Shown in pieces: positions 33,484 to 41,365 of a DNA stretch of 64,000 bases. Numbering within the stretch: position 1 is the first letter of the stretch; the number at the start of each line of letters is the position of its first letter. The notes under the pieces were generated by a model. It did not search any database. It had not been told where the DNA came from and was given only the letters and a program-made list of their open reading frames with translations. The DNA comes from JAJAZB01 sp965249815 (lineage in GTDB: Bacteria > Bacteroidota > Bacteroidia > Cytophagales > Spirosomataceae), in assembly GCA_965249815.1 (NCBI GenBank), contig CBDFMV010000001.1, positions 23,556 to 87,555 on the forward strand, read 5' to 3'. A program made the position numbers and the translations under genes.

Positions 33484-34146
33484 TCAACTCCGCCACAAGT
33501 ACGGAAACAAAATCACCGACAGCACCCAGACGATGGCGTTGAGGGCCAGCAGCGTGAGCACTTCGCCCCAACTCAGGCTCCGGTCAAGGCCGTCCATCGC
33601 GGCTTTCGAGACCTTCAACAGCATCAGCAGCATCGGCAAAATGACCGGGAAACTCAGCACGGCCATCAGCGTCGGGGCGTTTTCGGCTTTCGAGGCAATG
33701 CCCGCTACCAGCGTGAGCGTTCCCGAAAACCCCAATGCGCCGAGCACGACGGTGAGCAGGTACATCGGCCAGTCGCCCACGGGGTTGCCCATCACGAAGG
33801 CATAAAACGCCAGGCCCACCAGCGCCAGGCCGGTCATCAGCAGCGCGTTGTACAGCATTTTCGCCAGGATGATGCCTTCGGCGCTGGCCAGCGTGTAGTA
33901 GTACAACAGCCGCCCGGCGCGTTCCTGGGTGAAACTCTTGGCAATGGCGCTCACCGCTGTAAACAGCAGGATAATCCAGAAGAGGGTGTTCCAGGTAATC
34001 GGGTCCATTTGGCTGGCCCGCAACCGGAAACTCAGGTAGCAAACGAACACCGTGCTGACCAGATACAACACCATGCCGTTGAGGGCGTAGCGCTGCCGCC
34101 ATTCAAGCTGGATTTCCTTGACAAAGAGTGCGTTGAACTCATTCAT
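33484..34146 (-). CDS. ccmB: Haem ABC exporter permease CcmB
   Basis: A 220-residue permease with six helices (FNALFVKEIQLEWRQRYALN start, then SFTQERAGRLLYYYTLAS and LPMLLMLLKVSKAA), typical of CcmB. It is the first ccm gene of the run. The ATPase gene ccmA, normally adjacent, is absent: upstream lie only a repeat and the divergent feoA. ATG 34146 begins the family-typical N-terminus. Confidence 0.9.
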   Translation of the reverse strand: MNEFNALFVKEIQLEWRQRYALNGMVLYLVSTVFVCYLSFRLRASQMDPITWNTLFWIILLFTAVSAIAKSFTQERAGRLLYYYTLASAEGIILAKMLYNALLMTGLALVGLAFYAFVMGNPVGDWPMYLLTVVLGALGFSGTLTLVAGIASKAENAPTLMAVLSFPVILPMLLMLLKVSKAAMDGLDRSLSWGEVLTLLALNAIVWVLSVILFPYLWRS

Positions 34147-34466
34147 GCTGGGTTGCACCCCCAACCCCCTCAAGGGTGCTTTCCTTGCTGGAACCGCCTA
34201 AGCCCCCTTGAGGGGGTTGGGGGTGTTTTCGCTGAACAAAGGTACAACACAACGCGACCGGATGTGCTTTTTGGGCGAAACAAACCCGCTGAAACGCCGT
34301 TTTTGGGCGGTCAATTCGCGCAAAAAGCACCGTGAACCGACCCGCCAAATTGATGGATTGAACTGCACCGGCACCATGACGAATGTTTCCCCAAAATATT
34401 TTTTTGTCTGATGAAACTCCCCGTATTTTGCGTTGGTTTAAACTAAATCTAAATAAGCATCTTTTG
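34147..34466. other. ccmB-feoA divergent intergenic region
   Basis: A 320-bp gap. It holds a perfect 21-bp inverted repeat (34156-34176 and 34205-34225, core ccccctcaaggg, related to the repeats around the DUF559 gene) and a promoter-like pair before feoA. No gene was found. A ccmA gene is not here. Confidence 0.7.
34403..34430 (+). promoter_or_regulatory. Putative feoAB promoter
   Basis: TTTG at 34403-34406 and TATTTTG at 34424-34430 (17-base spacer) approximate the phylum consensus and lie about 36 bases before feoA. Confidence 0.3.
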
Positions 34467-34688
34467 ATGAGCCGCAGCGTAGCCGATTTGAAGAAGGGCG
34501 AGAAAGGCATCATCTGCTCGTTCAAGGACGCGCAGATGTCGCTCAAGCTCCTTGAAATGGGCTGTCTGCCCGGTACGGAAGTCTGCCTGAGCTGCGCAGC
34601 CCCCTTCGGCGACCCGATTTGCATCAAAGTCTCGGGCTACTGCCTGTCGCTGCGCCGCGACGAAGCCTCGACGATACTTTTGAATTGA
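34467..34688 (+). CDS. feoA: Ferrous iron transport protein FeoA
   Basis: A 73-residue SH3-like cytoplasmic protein (DLKKGEKGIICSF, LLEMGCLPGTEVCL, YCLSLRRDEASTILL) of the FeoA family that regulates FeoB. It precedes feoB by 84 bp on the same strand. ATG 34467 gives the usual length. Four cysteines are more than usual and may be worth noting for metal sensing. Confidence 0.9.
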   Translation: MSRSVADLKKGEKGIICSFKDAQMSLKLLEMGCLPGTEVCLSCAAPFGDPICIKVSGYCLSLRRDEASTILLN

Positions 34689-34708
34689 CCGCGATAAGGT
34701 GGAGATCA

Positions 34709-34759
34709 GAGAGTAGAGAGCAGAGACGGATTCAACACCTCTATTCTCTCTACTCTCTA
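34709..34759. repeat. 13-bp-arm inverted repeat between feoA and feoB
   Basis: Perfect arms agagagtagagag (34709-34721) and its complement (34747-34759), ending 13 bases before the feoB start. It could fold in the transcript and affect feoB translation, or be a simple repeat. Confidence 0.6.
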
Positions 34760-34772
34760 CGCTCTACTTTTT

Positions 34773-36896
34773 ATGAAAGACCTGCCCACCATTGCCCTCG
34801 TTGGCAACCCCAATTCCGGTAAAACGTCGCTTTTCAACCAACTGACGGGTTTGCGCCAGAAAACGGGCAATTTTGCCGGGGTGACGGTGGACAAGAAAAC
34901 GGGCCTTTGCCAGCTCGACCGCGCCACCGAGGTGCTCATCCTCGATCTTCCCGGTACGTACAGCCTCTACCCGAAATCGCTCGACGAGCAGGTCGTGCTC
35001 GACGTGCTCGCCAACCCGAAGCACCCCGATTACCCCGACGTGACGGTGGTCGTGGTGGATGCCTCCAACCTCAAGCGCAACCTGCTGCTTTATACCCAAA
35101 TCGCCGATTTGGGATTCCACACCGTGCTGGCGCTCAACCTTGTGGATGTGGCCGAACGGCACGGCCTCGACGTGGACGTGGACCTACTTTCCGACCAACT
35201 CGGCGTGCCCGTCGTGGCCATTAACGCCCGCACCGGCGAAGGCGTGGACAACCTGAAATTTGCCCTGCGTCACGAACTCAAAGCCCATTTCGAGCCGCAA
35301 CGGCCCAATCTGCCCGTCCGTGACCTGGCTCCCGGCCTGCTCGACGACGTGAAAAAAACGCTCAGTCTGCAAAATGACTACCAGGCGCTGCTCTTTGCCG
35401 GGCAGTACCAGACGATGCGTTTTTTGCGCGAAACTGACCGCACCGCGCTGGACGAATTATCGCGGAAATACGCTTTCCAACCCACCGAGGTGCAGGCCAG
35501 CGAAACGCTCGAACGCTACCGCCGCATTAGCCAGGTGGTGGACAAGGCCGTGAACACCACTGCCACTGCCGATGACGACGGCCTCACCGGCCGCCTCGAC
35601 CGCGTGATGCTGCACCCGGTTTGGGGCTACCTGATTTTCTTCGGCATTCTGTTCCTGATTTTCCAGAGCATCTTTTCGCTGGCGCAGTACCCGATGGACG
35701 CCATCGACGGCGGCATCGCCGCCCTGACCAACTGGCTCAAAACCGAATTGCCCGAAAGCCGCCTCACCGCCCTGCTCACCGACGGCCTGCTGGCGGGCAT
35801 CGGGGGCGTAGTGATGTTCATCCCACAAATCGCCTTTTTGTTCTGCTTCATCGCGCTCCTCGAAGAGTCGGGTTACATGGCGCGGGTCATGGTGCTGATG
35901 GACAAGGGCCTGCGCCGTTTTGGCCTGAACGGTCGCAGCGTGGTGCCGCTTATTTCGGGTGTGGCCTGCGCCGTGCCTGCGTTGATGGCCACGCGGAGCA
36001 TCAACAACTGGAAAGACCGCCTCATCACCATCATGGTCACGCCGCTGATGAGTTGCTCGGCGCGGTTGCCAATTTACACGGTGCTCATTGCGCTCGTGGT
36101 GCCCGCCCGCCGGTTTCTGGGGCTGTTCAACCTCCAGGGCGTGGCGCTGATGGGTCTGTACCTGCTCGGTTTCGTGGCGGCGCTGGGCGCGGCGTGGCTC
36201 ATGAAGTTTCTGGTGAAAACCCGCGAACGCAGCTACTTCATCATGGAACTGCCCACGTACCAGTTGCCCCGGTGGAACCATGTTGGCCTGAGCGTGTGGA
36301 ACGCCGTGAAGGCCTTCACCTTCGAGGCGGGCAAGGTCATCGTGGCGATTTCCATCGTGCTCTGGGTGCTGGCCACCTACGGCCCCGGCGACGCCATCGC
36401 CCGCGCCGAAGAGCAGGTGCGCCGCGAAGCGGCGCTCACCCCAAATTTTGGCAATGTCGAAAACGCCGTGGCCGCCGCCCGGCTGGAGCATTCGTACGCG
36501 GGTTATTTTGGCAAAGCCCTCGAACCCGCCATTCGTCCGCTGGGCTACGACTGGAAAATCGGCATCGCGCTCATCACCTCGTTCGCCGCCCGCGAGGTGT
36601 TCGTGGGCACCATGTCCACCATTTACAGCCTCGGCTCCGAGGTGGACAACGCCCAGCAGGCCACCATCCGCGAACGCCTTCGCGCCGAAATCAACCCCGA
36701 AACGGGCGGGCCGCGCTTCACGCCCGCCGTGGCGTTTTCGCTGCTGGTGTTTTACGCCTTCGCCATGCAGTGCATGAGTACCCTGGCCACTACGTACCGC
36801 GAAACGAAGGGATGGCGTTACCCACTGATTCAGCTTTTTTACATGACCGCGCTGGCCTACGTGGCGGCGTTTCTGGTGTACCAGGGACTAAAATGA
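34773..36896 (+). CDS. feoB: Ferrous iron transporter FeoB
   Basis: A 707-residue inner-membrane Fe(II) transporter. The N-terminal G domain has G1 GNPNSGKTS (residues 11-19), G3 DLPGTYS and G4 NLVD. A helical GDI-like region follows, then two Gate segments around GVACAVPALMATRS and LITSFAAREVFVGTMSTIYS, and a conserved MSCSARLPIY. Length is normal. It is co-transcribed with feoA and ends at a strong terminator (36924-36956). Confidence 0.95.
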   Translation: MKDLPTIALVGNPNSGKTSLFNQLTGLRQKTGNFAGVTVDKKTGLCQLDRATEVLILDLPGTYSLYPKSLDEQVVLDVLANPKHPDYPDVTVVVVDASNLKRNLLLYTQIADLGFHTVLALNLVDVAERHGLDVDVDLLSDQLGVPVVAINARTGEGVDNLKFALRHELKAHFEPQRPNLPVRDLAPGLLDDVKKTLSLQNDYQALLFAGQYQTMRFLRETDRTALDELSRKYAFQPTEVQASETLERYRRISQVVDKAVNTTATADDDGLTGRLDRVMLHPVWGYLIFFGILFLIFQSIFSLAQYPMDAIDGGIAALTNWLKTELPESRLTALLTDGLLAGIGGVVMFIPQIAFLFCFIALLEESGYMARVMVLMDKGLRRFGLNGRSVVPLISGVACAVPALMATRSINNWKDRLITIMVTPLMSCSARLPIYTVLIALVVPARRFLGLFNLQGVALMGLYLLGFVAALGAAWLMKFLVKTRERSYFIMELPTYQLPRWNHVGLSVWNAVKAFTFEAGKVIVAISIVLWVLATYGPGDAIARAEEQVRREAALTPNFGNVENAVAAARLEHSYAGYFGKALEPAIRPLGYDWKIGIALITSFAAREVFVGTMSTIYSLGSEVDNAQQATIRERLRAEINPETGGPRFTPAVAFSLLVFYAFAMQCMSTLATTYRETKGWRYPLIQLFYMTALAYVAAFLVYQGLK

Positions 36897-36923
36897 GGCG
36901 GAGTGGTGAAACGTGCATGCATT

Positions 36924-36956
36924 AAAAAGCGACCGGCGGAGTGCCGGTCGCTTTTT
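36924..36956 (+). terminator. Rho-independent terminator after feoB
   Basis: Arms aaaaagcgaccggc (36924-36937) and gccggtcgcttttt (36943-36956) with a 5-base loop and a T-run. The rest of the gap up to 37160 holds no other clear signal. Confidence 0.85.
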
Positions 36957-37160
36957 GTTTGGGCGTCCATGCGTTTCTGGCTTGCGGTACGTGCTGAACG
37001 GTTTGGCACAAAATTTTAGCAGCGATTTAAGAAAATGAGGATTTGTTCGGTTTTCATAGAACAATTCCTACATTGTACGCGAAATCGCTCCTTTTGTCCG
37101 TGAACGCCCACGGAAAAGGGGCGAACCGCTGAAATCCGTCTCCGCTAATCCGTTAAAACC

Positions 37161-38093
37161 ATGTTGTCCCGCCTCCGCCTCGGACTGGCTTTACTTCCGT
37201 TCGTGTTCGCCTCGTGTGAGCAATCCGACCTGTTGGTCGAACCCAACACTGCCCACACCGCCGGGCGCATCCAGGCCACGCCAAGCTACCGTGGCCTGTA
37301 CGTCAACAAGTTTGACACCATCCTGGGCAACCTCGCCGCCGAAGATTCGCTGCTGAACTGGTGCAAAGCGTACGGCTTCAACGCCATCAGCCTGTACAGC
37401 CTCAACGCCGTGCTGGGCGACGAGCGCTACACCTCGCTCGCCCGCTTCATCAAAAAAGCCCGCACCGGCGGTTATGGCATTAATCAGGTGGCCGCCGTAC
37501 GCGGTAGTTCGGCCAATTTCACCCAAAATGCCACCTACGACGCATCGCGTGCCGATTTTAATGAACGGTTCAACGTTTACAACCTTGAAAATGAATGGTG
37601 GAACAACGGCCCCGACTGCAATTTCACGTGCTATACCAACATTTTGCAGGCCATGAGCCAGAAGGCGTTCGCGGCCTCGTCGGCTATGACGCGGGAAGCC
37701 TACATCGGGTGGTTTCAGAATCCGGATGGGCAGGAAGCCAGGCAGGCTACCAAGCTGGTTCAGAACCTCGACCGGATTCTGGTCCACGATTACCGCGTTT
37801 CGCCAAGTTTCGGGTACATGCAGAGCCGCCTGTCGTACCTTGGGCAGGCAGCCCAGAAGCAGGGGCGCATCATCGACGTGGTGGTGATTTTCAGTGCTGA
37901 ACCCGATTACATGCAAAACTACTTCAGCACCACGGGGCAGAACAAGACGTTCGACAACGCCTATGACGTGATTGTGGCCCAGCACAGCGCGGCCAGTTTT
38001 CAGGGTAAGGACAACGTTCGTATCATTGGCTACCAGGTGTTTCAGTACGAATGGGCGCGGCTGGCCCGGCCCACGCCCGCTGCGTTGCAATAA
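37161..38093 (+). CDS. Lipoprotein of unknown function
   Basis: A 310-residue predicted lipoprotein: signal peptide with lipobox FVFASC, Cys19 lipidated. The mature part begins with RGLYVNKFDTILGN and NWCKAYGFNAISLYSLN, which reads like the first strands of a TIM-barrel glycoside-hydrolase-type fold, and later has RILVHDYRVS and IDVVVIFSAEPDYMQNYF. No catalytic residues can be assigned. A single gene, convergent with the DUF4136 gene across a 50-bp palindrome. The function is unknown. Confidence 0.7.
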   Translation: MLSRLRLGLALLPFVFASCEQSDLLVEPNTAHTAGRIQATPSYRGLYVNKFDTILGNLAAEDSLLNWCKAYGFNAISLYSLNAVLGDERYTSLARFIKKARTGGYGINQVAAVRGSSANFTQNATYDASRADFNERFNVYNLENEWWNNGPDCNFTCYTNILQAMSQKAFAASSAMTREAYIGWFQNPDGQEARQATKLVQNLDRILVHDYRVSPSFGYMQSRLSYLGQAAQKQGRIIDVVVIFSAEPDYMQNYFSTTGQNKTFDNAYDVIVAQHSAASFQGKDNVRIIGYQVFQYEWARLARPTPAALQ

Positions 38094-38120
38094 CTTTTCT
38101 AATCAGAGCGAAGCCTGTAG

Positions 38121-38170
38121 CAAGGAAGAAGGCCCGTCAACGCAGTTGCGTTGACGGGCCTTCTTCCTTG
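38121..38170. terminator. 50-bp perfect palindrome, bidirectional terminator
   Basis: 24-bp perfect arms (38121-38144 and 38147-38170) around GT, with purine-rich outer ends giving short T/C-rich tracts on both strands. It lies between two convergent genes, the usual place for a bidirectional terminator. Confidence 0.75.
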
Positions 38171-38183
38171 AGCACACCCACGG

Positions 38184-38708
38184 TCAGCGGTTTTGCCGCA
38201 CGTAGCCGGGGGCCATTTCGCGGTATTCGTCCAGAATTTGCCGGGTGACGGCCTTCAACTGCCGGTCTTCGAGCGCCACGTCGTTCCGGGCCATCAGGCC
38301 GGAGGCGTAACCCAGCCAAACCGAGCGGTTGAGGTTTTCGTCCACCATCTGAATCACCAGGGTGCCATTTTTGCGCGATTTCCGGCCAGAAAAAGCCCGG
38401 GTTTCACGGACCAGTTTTGATTCGTGCCAGGTGCAAACCGCGCCGTAGAGCGAAAACACGATGGCCAGGTCAGGGTTGCGCTGCACTTTGCGGTAGCCAC
38501 GGGCCTGCATCTGGCGGTCAATTTCCTGCTGAACGGCCTGTTGCTGCTCCTCCGAGAGCGTACGAAAATCGCCGCTTTGCAGGATGGCGTAGGTTTGGTT
38601 GAGTGAAAACCGGGAGAGGTAGTCGTCGTTGGTGTCAACCCGGGCGCGCTGGCTGGTGCAGGAAACCGCCAGCCAGCCCAGGGCCAAAAGGAGAAATACT
38701 TTTTTCAT
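38184..38708 (-). CDS. DUF4136 lipoprotein
   Basis: A 174-residue lipoprotein (signal with LAVSC lipobox, Cys17) of the DUF4136 family: YLSRFSLNQTYAIL near the start, ARGYRKVQRNPDLAIVF, GTLVIQMVDENLNRSVWLGYASG, then an AVTRQILDEY helix. The family is common in Bacteroidota and Proteobacteria with no assigned function. ATG 38708 begins the signal peptide. Confidence 0.85.
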   Translation of the reverse strand: MKKVFLLLALGWLAVSCTSQRARVDTNDDYLSRFSLNQTYAILQSGDFRTLSEEQQQAVQQEIDRQMQARGYRKVQRNPDLAIVFSLYGAVCTWHESKLVRETRAFSGRKSRKNGTLVIQMVDENLNRSVWLGYASGLMARNDVALEDRQLKAVTRQILDEYREMAPGYVRQNR

Positions 38709-38903
38709 GTCCTGAATGCATAAAAGCTGGAAATGTGATGGAACAAACGTAGCGAAAATTTGACTTAAATTTAACACAATGGTAACATTGGAATTTTTGA
38801 GGTTCGGAAAAAACGGTTTTGGGCAGGGTTCGGATAATTTATTTCCCTGGGGAAAAAGGGCCAAGACGGAGGCGGCGAAAAGCAAAAAAATAAGAGCAGC
38901 CAA

Positions 38904-38932
38904 TTGGTTTTTAAAAATAAGACGTATGTTTG
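38904..38932 (+). promoter_or_regulatory. arsR promoter
   Basis: TTG (38904-38906), an 18-base spacer and TATGTTTG (38925-38932), an exact TANNTTTG box. It is 22 bases before ATG 38955. Confidence 0.55.
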
Positions 38933-38940
38933 CGTCATAC
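38922..38940. promoter_or_regulatory. Putative ArsR operator
   Basis: gtatg...catac (38924-38940) overlaps the -7 box. The 13-mer acgtatgtttgcg (38922-38934) recurs with one change before arsM (39788-39800), which fits a shared binding site for the encoded ArsR. Confidence 0.4.
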
Positions 38941-38954
38941 TTTTTAAAAGACCC

Positions 38955-39281
38955 ATGTTTGCCAAAACCGAAGCCTTCGCCGACACGCAGCGTGACGTCG
39001 CCCGGCTGGCCAAATTGCTGTCGCACCCGGCGCGGGTGGCTATTTTACAGCACCTGGCCAAAACCAAAACCTGCATTTCAGGCGATATCGCGCTGGAACT
39101 GCCCCTGAGCCGCACCACCGTCAGCCAGCATTTGCAGGAATTGAAAAACGGTGGTCTGATCAAAGGCAACGTGGACGGCCTCAACGTGTGCTACTGCATC
39201 GACGAAACCGCGTTCGCGGCGGCGAAAACCCTGTTCGACGATTTTTTCACCACCACCGACGAGCAAATGAAATGCTGCTGA
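38955..39281 (+). CDS. arsR: ArsR-family transcriptional repressor
   Basis: A 108-residue winged-helix regulator: RLAKLLSHPARVAILQHL, then the recognition helix LSRTTVSQHLQELKNGGLI and the wing KGNVDGLNVCYCID. Cysteines at CYC and the terminal KCC could form an As(III) site, unlike the CVC motif of the classical R773 protein. It heads the arsenic operon and overlaps the next gene by 10 bases. It is likely to repress its own promoter through the palindrome over the -7 box and to be released by As(III). Confidence 0.88.
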   Translation: MFAKTEAFADTQRDVARLAKLLSHPARVAILQHLAKTKTCISGDIALELPLSRTTVSQHLQELKNGGLIKGNVDGLNVCYCIDETAFAAAKTLFDDFFTTTDEQMKCC

Positions 39282-39766
39282 CCGCGCCCCTGACTCCCGC
39301 CCACGCCGACGACGTCATCCGGATTTACGCCGAAGGCATGGACACCGGTATCGCAACGCTCGAAACCAGCCCGCCGACTTGGGAAAGCTGGGACGCTGAA
39401 CACCTGCCGCACTGCCGCTTCGTGGCCCTGACCAACGACGGTGCCGTAGCGGGTTGGGTGGCGCTTTCGCCCGTGTCCGGACGGTGCGTGTATGGCGGCG
39501 TGGCCGAGCTGAGCGTGTACGTAGGCGAAGCGTTCCGGGGCCGGGGCGTCGGGCTGGTTTTGCTCCAGAAATTGATTGAAGAATCAGAAAAAGCGGGCAT
39601 CTGGACGCTGCAATCGAGCATCGATGCGCTTAACGCATCCAGCCTGAGGTTGCACGAAAAAGCCGGGTTTCGGCAGGTGGGGTTCCGGGAAAGATTCGGT
39701 CAGCGTCTCGGCGAGTGGCGCGACATTGTGTTGCTCGAACGGCGCAGTCAGCGGGTGGGTATCTGA
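39272..39766 (+). CDS. GNAT N-acetyltransferase, ArsN1/phosphinothricin type
   Basis: A 164-residue GNAT: IRIYAEGMDTGIATLETSPP at the start (close to phosphinothricin/methionine-sulfoximine acetyltransferases), VAELSVYVGEAFRGRGVGLVLL (acetyl-CoA loop) and LHEKAGFRQVGFRERFG. ArsN1 enzymes acetylate arsinothricin or related amino-acid arsenicals. Its overlap with arsR and place before arsM support that role. ATG 39272 overlaps the arsR stop by 10 bp. Substrate choice between phosphinothricin and arsinothricin cannot be made from sequence. Confidence 0.82.
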   Translation: MLLTAPLTPAHADDVIRIYAEGMDTGIATLETSPPTWESWDAEHLPHCRFVALTNDGAVAGWVALSPVSGRCVYGGVAELSVYVGEAFRGRGVGLVLLQKLIEESEKAGIWTLQSSIDALNASSLRLHEKAGFRQVGFRERFGQRLGEWRDIVLLERRSQRVGI

Positions 39767-39787
39767 CGCCCTGCTTGGTTCAATCTA

Positions 39788-39800
39788 ACGTATGTTTACG
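39788..39800 (+). promoter_or_regulatory. Second ArsR-like site before arsM
   Basis: acgtatgtttacg resembles the arsR site at 38922-38934 (12 of 13 identical). It lies 31 bases before arsM and could provide a second, internal, arsenic-responsive promoter. Confidence 0.35.
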
Positions 39801-39830
39801 AATTACTTTTTACCTTAAATTTCACGAATC

Positions 39831-40715
39831 ATGGAAGATTTGGCCAACCAACTCAAAACCCTCGTCCGCGAGTCGTACACGCGGGTAGCCCAACAAGGCT
39901 ACGACCAGAATGCCGCCTCCTGCTGCGGCTGTGGCCCATCCCTTTCCACCGTCGATGCGGCGGTAATGGCCGAAGCGTACACCGACCTGAACGGCTACGT
40001 ACCCGAAGCCGATTTGGGCCTGGGCTGTGGGCTACCCACCCAATTTGCTCAAATCCAACCCGGCGATATGGTCATCGACCTCGGCTCCGGCGCGGGCAAC
40101 GATGCCTTCGTGGCCCGGCACGAAACCGGCCCAACGGGCAAAGTCATCGGCGTGGATTTCACACCCGCCATGATTGAACGCGCCCGCCGCAACGCCGGGG
40201 TGCGGGGCTTCAACAACGTCGAATTCCGGCAGGGCGACATTGAGCAAATGCCGGTTTCCGACGCCGTGGCCGACGTAGTGGTGAGCAATTGCGTGCTCAA
40301 CCTCGTGCCCGACAAGCCCGCTGTGTTCGGCGAAATGTTTCGGGTGCTGAAGCCCGGCGGGCATTTCAGCGTGTCGGATATCGTGCTGGTAGGCGAGTTG
40401 CCCGACGGCATCCGGCAGGCCGCCGAACTCTACGCGGGCTGCGTGAGCGGGGCCATCGACCAGGAAATTTACCTCAGCGGGCTGCGCGAAGCGGGTTTCC
40501 AGAACCTGACCTTGCAGAAAGCAAAGCCGGTTTTCCTGCCCGACGAGATTTTGAAAAACTACCTTTCGGAAACCGAACTCGCCGAATTCCGGGCCTCCGG
40601 CGCGGGCGTGGTGAGCATCACGGCGTACGGCGAGAAACCGGGCGAAAAACGACCCAATCCGAAAAAAGCCGAGGCCAAAGCCGCCTGTTGCGGGGCCGAT
40701 TCGGCCTGCTGCTGA
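39831..40715 (+). CDS. arsM: Arsenite S-adenosylmethionine methyltransferase
   Basis: A 294-residue methyltransferase with SAM-binding DLGSGAGNDAF and the three conserved arsenic-binding cysteines: Cys66 (LGLGCGLPT), Cys154 (VVSNCVLNLVPDK) and Cys204 (YAGCVSGAI). An N-terminal CCGCG cluster (31-35) and a C-terminal CCGADSACC tail may aid As(III) capture. ArsM turns As(III) into methylated and volatile arsenicals. In this operon no ArsB/Acr3 pump or ArsC reductase is seen, so detoxification appears methylation-based. It is followed after two bases by the aquaporin gene. Confidence 0.93.
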   Translation: MEDLANQLKTLVRESYTRVAQQGYDQNAASCCGCGPSLSTVDAAVMAEAYTDLNGYVPEADLGLGCGLPTQFAQIQPGDMVIDLGSGAGNDAFVARHETGPTGKVIGVDFTPAMIERARRNAGVRGFNNVEFRQGDIEQMPVSDAVADVVVSNCVLNLVPDKPAVFGEMFRVLKPGGHFSVSDIVLVGELPDGIRQAAELYAGCVSGAIDQEIYLSGLREAGFQNLTLQKAKPVFLPDEILKNYLSETELAEFRASGAGVVSITAYGEKPGEKRPNPKKAEAKAACCGADSACC

Positions 40716-40717
40716 CC

Positions 40718-41365
40718 GTGAAAAAAGCCCTACTTGCCGAAAGTCTCGGTACGTTTTTCCTCGTATTCGCCGGAACCGGAGCCATCGTCGCCAGTCAGAC
40801 GTTCGGGCAACCCACGCACGCGGGCATCGCGGCTACCTTCGGGCTGGTGGTGATGGCGCTCATTTTCGCACTCGGCGACATTTCCGGGGCACATTTTAAC
40901 CCCGCCGTCACGCTGGGTTTCGCCGCAGCCGGGCGGTTTTCCTGGAAACGTGTCGGGCCGTACCTGCTCGCCCAGGTCGCCGGGGCCGGGGCCGCGAGCG
41001 GATTGCTGCGCGTTCTTTTCCCCGAAAACGAAACACTCGGGGCCACAATGCCTGCCGGGTCGGCGGCGCAATCGTTTGCGTTTGAACTGATCCTGACGGC
41101 GTTTTTGATGCTCGTCATTCTCAACGTTACGACTGGCGGTAAAGAAAAAGGCATCACCGCCGCCATCGCCATCGGCGCGACGGTCGGGTTGGAGGCCCTG
41201 TTTGCCGGGCCGGTGTGCGGGGCTTCGATGAACCCCGCCCGCTCGCTGGCCCCGGCGCTGGTTTCCCGAAATCTTACCTTCCTCTGGATTTACCTCACTG
41301 CCCCGCCGCTGGGCACGCTCGTCGCCGTGGGCCTTCACCGAATTTTACACCCCAACCCCGCATGA
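40718..41365 (+). CDS. MIP/aquaporin-family channel in the ars operon
   Basis: A 215-residue channel with six helices and both NPA boxes: HFNPAVTLG (about residue 65) and SMNPARSLAP (about 170). Arsenic operons sometimes carry an AqpS-type aquaglyceroporin that passes As(OH)3 or methylated arsenicals out of the cell. GTG 40718 is the only start giving the full first helix. It overlaps the next gene by ATGA. Selectivity-filter residues cannot be fixed from the primary sequence alone. Confidence 0.88.
   Translation: MKKALLAESLGTFFLVFAGTGAIVASQTFGQPTHAGIAATFGLVVMALIFALGDISGAHFNPAVTLGFAAAGRFSWKRVGPYLLAQVAGAGAASGLLRVLFPENETLGATMPAGSAAQSFAFELILTAFLMLVILNVTTGGKEKGITAAIAIGATVGLEALFAGPVCGASMNPARSLAPALVSRNLTFLWIYLTAPPLGTLVAVGLHRILHPNPA

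Noticed and set aside
34139..34627. 162-codon minus-strand open frame upstream of ccmB
   Set aside because: Antisense to feoA and runs through an inverted repeat; no similarity to CcmA or any known family.
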